Assembly (NCBI GenBank): GCA_900554775.1 | Contig: USIK01000022.1 | Span: forward strand, 1 to 9,906 | Reading direction: 5' to 3' | DNA length: 9,906 nt | DNA from: an uncultured Oscillospiraceae bacterium | GTDB lineage: Bacteria > Bacillota > Clostridia > Oscillospirales > Acutalibacteraceae | Part shown: piece after piece, positions 7,321-9,906 of the stretch | Numbering within the stretch: the first letter of the stretch is position 1 | Layout of the letters: every line of letters begins with the position of its first letter | The notes under the pieces: model-generated | Database searches by the model: none | What the model was told of the DNA's origin: nothing | What the model saw: the letters and a program-made list of their open reading frames with translations, nothing else | Program-made: the position numbers and the translations under genes

Positions 7321-8421
7321 GATTAAGTTATAAACGCCGTAATTCCCCGTTCTTCCGTTGGAGCCTCTGCTGCCTTTAAAGCCGGGGTTTATCCAAGCTG
7401 AAGGGTTAGGCATGCTGCCTTTTCCGCCATTGCCGCCTTTACCAAAATCAAATATAACATCGCTCGTGGTAATCTCGCACTCTTCAGCCTCAAAAGCATC
7501 GCCACCATTGCCTCCGTTACCGCCGTCACCGCCATTGCCTCTTCCAACGATAGGAATATGAAGTTCGGTTGAATAAAAAGCATCGCCGCCGTTTCCGCCA
7601 TTGCCCGTGGTTAATTTAACATTAGAAAGATAGAGTTTACCGCTAATAGCCTTAAAAAGCGCAGACGGAGTTTGGCCGTCCTCACCGCTAACGCTGCTTC
7701 TGAAAAATCTTACTTCATTTTTGCTAGCACCATTTCTTCCATCATGACCGATAATTTGGCCATTTTTCACAGTAAGTTCGGCATCTTTAAAATACCTTAA
7801 CTCAGATCTATACTTTATTTCGTCAAAGGGAGGAATCCAAATCTTTTTGAAAACGTCTTTTTCATTTTTAACTATTCTTTTGCCTTCTGCATTAAAACCG
7901 TAAACAACTTCTCGACCAAGCTTTTCTTCTTTCCAATAGCCGTCATGATGAACAGTGTAAGGGATCTGCACGTCATATTTGTCACCCATGATAAACTGAA
8001 CCGAAGGATTTAAAAAATGCACAGCGTGGCCTCTTAAGTCTAAGGTCATTTTTCTGTCGTTTGGGAATCTTACATCTTCTTTTATGTAAAGGTCCTTAGT
8101 AACCAAAATGTAATCAATATCAGAATTTCTCAAAGCCTTTTTAAGATCAACAACATCGCTCACGTATGCATATCTTTTAACAGGATTATTATAAACTTCC
8201 ACTTGAGAGTACCCGGCTCTATTACCGGTATTATTAATTGAAAGGGTGCTTTGCGCATTAATAGAAGGAGCCGCGCTAAGAGCCGCAAGCGCAAGAGCCG
8301 AAGCAAAACCCTTTTTCACCCCTGAAACACCGCCTGCTATCAATTCAAGTTCTTCTGCAGTGAGTTCATCGCTTCTTTTTTCAATTTTGTCTCTATAATT
8401 TTCAAATTCTTTGTTATTCAT
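7300..8421 (-). CDS. Double-glycine-leader, glycine-rich putative surface or secreted protein
   Basis: The 373-residue product is not a family I can name. Residues 1-31 form a charged leader ending LTAEELELIAGG, a full match to the bacteriocin-type double-glycine signal (L at -12, E at -8, L at -7, I at -4, GG at -2/-1) cut by peptidase C39 ABC exporters. Residues 36-56 (two Lys, an Ala/Leu-rich helix, then INA-Q) look like a Sec signal with an AxA cleavage site. Residues 86-136 (VSDVVDLKKAL, LDLRGHAVHF) and 216-224 (LTVKNGQII) resemble rungs of clostridial right-handed beta-helix surface proteins. Glycine tracts follow at 273-281 and 293-308 (GGN/GGD repeats), then 327-335, and a collagen-like G-x-y run at 347-362. 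ATG 8421 has GGAGGGG nine bases upstream; a TTG at 8439 precedes it. The gene has its own promoter and terminator. No exporter or modifying enzyme is in the window. Confidence 0.88.
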   Translation of the reverse strand: MNNKEFENYRDKIEKRSDELTAEELELIAGGVSGVKKGFASALALAALSAAPSINAQSTLSINNTGNRAGYSQVEVYNNPVKRYAYVSDVVDLKKALRNSDIDYILVTKDLYIKEDVRFPNDRKMTLDLRGHAVHFLNPSVQFIMGDKYDVQIPYTVHHDGYWKEEKLGREVVYGFNAEGKRIVKNEKDVFKKIWIPPFDEIKYRSELRYFKDAELTVKNGQIIGHDGRNGASKNEVRFFRSSVSGEDGQTPSALFKAISGKLYLSNVKLTTGNGGNGGDAFYSTELHIPIVGRGNGGDGGNGGNGGDAFEAEECEITTSDVIFDFGKGGNGGKGSMPNPSAWINPGFKGSRGSNGRTGNYGVYNLIKKITTC

Positions 8422-8430
8422 AATATTAAT

Positions 8431-8437
8431 CCCCTCC
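8431..8437 (-). promoter_or_regulatory. Ribosome binding site for the double-glycine protein
   Basis: GGAGGGG on the minus strand, nine bases before ATG 8421. It rules out the in-frame TTG at 8437-8439, which overlaps the site itself and would add six residues. Confidence 0.8.
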
Positions 8438-8455
8438 AAAAATCATTTTACATTT

Positions 8456-8484
8456 ATTTTAACACCAAAAATAAAAACTGTCAA
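8456..8484 (-). promoter_or_regulatory. Consensus sigma-A-type promoter of the double-glycine protein gene
   Basis: Read leftward, TTGACA (8484-8479), a 17-nt spacer and TAAAAT (8461-8456). This is a perfect -35 and a near-consensus -10, so strong vegetative expression is expected, with a short leader of about 28 nt before ATG 8421. Confidence 0.82.
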
Positions 8485-8580
8485 TAAAAGTACTATATTA
8501 CACATCGTGCAAATAATAATTTTTCAAGTTATAGGCTGTTTTTCACAAAAATTAAATATACAAAATTAACATTGTTGAGA

Positions 8581-8609
8581 TTGACTTTAAGGCAATTAAA
8601 AAGTAGAAT
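8581..8609 (+). promoter_or_regulatory. Sigma-A-type promoter of the Nudix gene
   Basis: TTGACT (8581-8586), a 17-nt spacer and TAGAAT (8604-8609). Transcription would begin near 8616, only about 22 nt before ATG 8638, leaving room for little more than the ribosome site. Confidence 0.8.
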
Positions 8610-8637
8610 TTAAAACATACAAGGGGGAAATAAGAGT

Positions 8638-9078
8638 ATGAATAACGAAGTTAAACGTGAAAGAAGCTGCGGCGGAGTGGTTTTCTATGAAAGCGAAGGA
8701 AAATGCGAAGTTATTTTGATTTGTTCCAATTTTAAAGGAAGAATGCTTTGGACTTTCCCGAAAGGCCACATGGAAGCCGGCGAAACAGAAAAAGAAACCG
8801 CTCTTCGTGAAATCAAAGAAGAAGTTGGGCTCGACACTGAAATCATAGGTGATTTCAAAGAAAAAACGGAATTCAGCTGCAGAGAAAACGTTATTATTGA
8901 AGCAAGCTATTTTGCTGCTAAAGCAAATTCAAAAAATGCCGTAGCTCAAGAAGGCGAGGTTGAATATTTTGCTTGGCTTGATTTTGATTCGGCCACTCAA
9001 ACTCTCACTTTTGATTGCGACAAAAGAGTGCTTAGAGAATTTATTAAATTTTACGAAAAAATTAATGCTCATGAATAA
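8638..9078 (+). CDS. Nudix hydrolase, Ap4A-hydrolase type (bis(5'-nucleosyl)-tetraphosphatase)
   Basis: The 146-residue product is a single Nudix domain. Its Nudix box is complete at residues 43-65: Gly43, Glu49, then REIKEEVGL from Arg57, which supplies the Mg-binding glutamates. The SCGGVVF start (residues 10-16) and the WTFPKGHMEAGE approach to the box resemble asymmetric diadenosine tetraphosphate hydrolases, which split Ap4A-type dinucleotides made by stressed aminoacyl-tRNA synthetases. The substrate is inferred from family resemblance; other nucleoside polyphosphates are possible. ATG 8638 has AAGGGGG ten bases upstream. The gene is transcribed alone from its own promoter and its stop codon lies inside the hairpin it shares with tsaD. 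Confidence 0.88.
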   Translation: MNNEVKRERSCGGVVFYESEGKCEVILICSNFKGRMLWTFPKGHMEAGETEKETALREIKEEVGLDTEIIGDFKEKTEFSCRENVIIEASYFAAKANSKNAVAQEGEVEYFAWLDFDSATQTLTFDCDKRVLREFIKFYEKINAHE

Positions 9079-9096
9079 ACTCATGAGCATTTTTTA
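9055..9096. terminator. Bidirectional terminator shared by the Nudix gene and tsaD
   Basis: A perfect 11-bp stem (aatgctcatga at 9064-9074, tcatgagcatt at 9081-9091) with a 6-nt loop. A T-run to 9095 serves the rightward gene; an A-rich left flank (about 9056-9061) gives a U-tract leftward. The Nudix stop (9076-9078) is in the loop region and the tsaD stop (9098-9100) follows the T-run. Confidence 0.88.
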
Positions 9097-9097
9097 T

Positions 9098-9906
9098 TTA
9101 AGTATTTTCTTTTTCAACGGGCATACTGGCATAAGCATTGAGCGAAAGATCCGCTCTTTTGCCCTTCAAAAATTCATAATAAGCCTGCGAACCAACCATC
9201 GCTGCGTTATCTCCGCATAAATCTTTGCGAGGCATGAAAAATTCAAAATTTCTTTTCTTGCATTCTTCGCTCAAATTTTTTCTAAGAAGCGAATTTGCCG
9301 AAACTCCCCCGCAAACTCCAATTTTTTTGTAGCCTAAATCCAAAGCAGCCTTTATGACATTCGAAACGAGGCAATCAACCACGGACTTCCTAAAAGAAGC
9401 CGAAAGGTCTTCAGTCGGCAAAGCTTCGCCCTTTTGGTTAAGATGATTTATCGTGTTAATCATCGAAGTTTTAAGCCCTGAAAAACTAAAATCGTAGGTT
9501 TTCTCTCCTTTTAAAGGAACCGGCAATTCAAAAGCTTCGTCGTTGCCACTCTCTGCAACTTCATCAAGATGTATCCCGCCCGGATAATCAATGCCAAGGC
9601 GTCTTCCGACTTTATCAATAGCCTCGCCCGCAGCGTCATCCCTGGTTTTTCCCACAGTTTTCACGGTGGTGTAATCCTTAACCTCGAAAATAGAGCTGTG
9701 GCCACCCGAAACAACCATACACAGAAACGGCGGCTTTAAATCAAGGTTGCTAATGTAAAGCGAGGCAATGTGAGCCTTGACATGATGAACAGGAATAATA
9801 GGTAATCCAGTTGAAATTGCAAGGCCTTTCACAAAATTAACTCCAACGAGCAAAGAACCAACTAACCCCGGAGCGTACGTCACAGCTAAGGCATCAAGGT
9901 CGCTGC
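9098..9906 (-). CDS. tsaD: tRNA N6-adenosine threonylcarbamoyltransferase TsaD, 5' end cut by the window
   Basis: TsaD transfers the threonylcarbamoyl group to A37 of ANN-decoding tRNAs with TsaB and TsaE. About 269 codons are visible of a family length near 335-345. The frame runs open to the right edge: residues SDLDALAVTYAPGLVG lead into LLVGVNFVKGLA, so the Val at 9883 is internal, not a start. Key features are the metal-binding HHVKAHIASLY (two His of HxxxH), CMVVSGGHSS, DEVAESGNDEAFELP, FSFSGLKTS, the nucleotide-binding VCGGVSANSLLRK, and DNAAMVG with the conserved Asp near the end. The stop is at 9098-9100, just past the bidirectional hairpin shared with the convergent Nudix gene. No tsaB or tsaE is in view. 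Confidence 0.96.
   Translation of the reverse strand, partial: SDLDALAVTYAPGLVGSLLVGVNFVKGLAISTGLPIIPVHHVKAHIASLYISNLDLKPPFLCMVVSGGHSSIFEVKDYTTVKTVGKTRDDAAGEAIDKVGRRLGIDYPGGIHLDEVAESGNDEAFELPVPLKGEKTYDFSFSGLKTSMINTINHLNQKGEALPTEDLSASFRKSVVDCLVSNVIKAALDLGYKKIGVCGGVSANSLLRKNLSEECKKRNFEFFMPRKDLCGDNAAMVGSQAYYEFLKGKRADLSLNAYASMPVEKENT

Noticed and set aside
7358..7561. A rightward Pro/Leu-rich frame opposite the glycine tracts
   Set aside because: The Pro-rich repeats are the antisense reading of GGN codons in the leftward gene; there is no ribosome site or promoter.
7500..7610. The short period repeats in the glycine-rich gene as a CRISPR or tandem DNA repeat array
   Set aside because: The units are imperfect codon-level GGN repeats in one reading frame, with no spacers and no conserved long repeat.
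9881..9883. GTG as the start of tsaD
   Set aside because: The codon is an internal Val in the conserved ALAVTYAPG block and the frame continues open to the window edge.

Overview
The window looks like chromosomal DNA from a low-GC, spore-forming Firmicute, most likely a member of the class Clostridia. The evidence is the tail of an alpha/beta-type small acid-soluble spore protein, strong AGGAGG-type ribosome sites, sigma-A-like promoters with 17-nt spacers, frequent TTG starts, and a Firmicute-type set of genes (rny, ymdB, fakA, secG). No rRNA, tRNA, CRISPR array, insertion sequence or phage gene is visible.

Layout, left to right. Positions 1-71 hold the end of a rightward spore-protein gene. 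It converges on recG, and a perfect hairpin at 121-166 can terminate both. Positions 253-6250 are one tight leftward operon, in transcription order rny (RNase Y), ymdB (phosphodiesterase), fakA (DhaL/DegV fatty acid kinase) and recG (branch-migration helicase), with gaps of 26, 27 and 14 nt. An AT-rich region of about 390 nt then separates rny from a rightward pair: an unrecognised 102-residue protein and secG, read from a clear promoter at 6567-6595 and closed by a strong terminator at 7231-7264.

Positions 7289-8484 form a self-contained leftward unit with its own TTGACA/TAAAAT promoter, one gene and an end-of-gene hairpin. Its 373-residue product is the most unusual item here. It begins with a bacteriocin-type double-glycine leader (LTAEELELIAGG), continues into a Sec-signal-like hydrophobic stretch, then a beta-helix-like surface domain, and ends in GGN-rich and collagen-like glycine tracts. 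A divergent Ap4A-hydrolase-type Nudix gene follows (8638-9078) with its own promoter. It converges on tsaD, the tRNA t6A synthesis gene, whose 5' end lies beyond the window.

Together these genes cover RNA turnover, lipid scavenging, DNA repair, protein export, tRNA modification and nucleotide clean-up; the glycine-rich export candidate is the only accessory-looking gene. A second point for attention is the left edge. The last 100 or so residues of RecG and the spore-protein tail read as Lachnospiraceae-like and differ somewhat in codon choice from the rest, which suggests recombination or an assembly join near positions 560-640.
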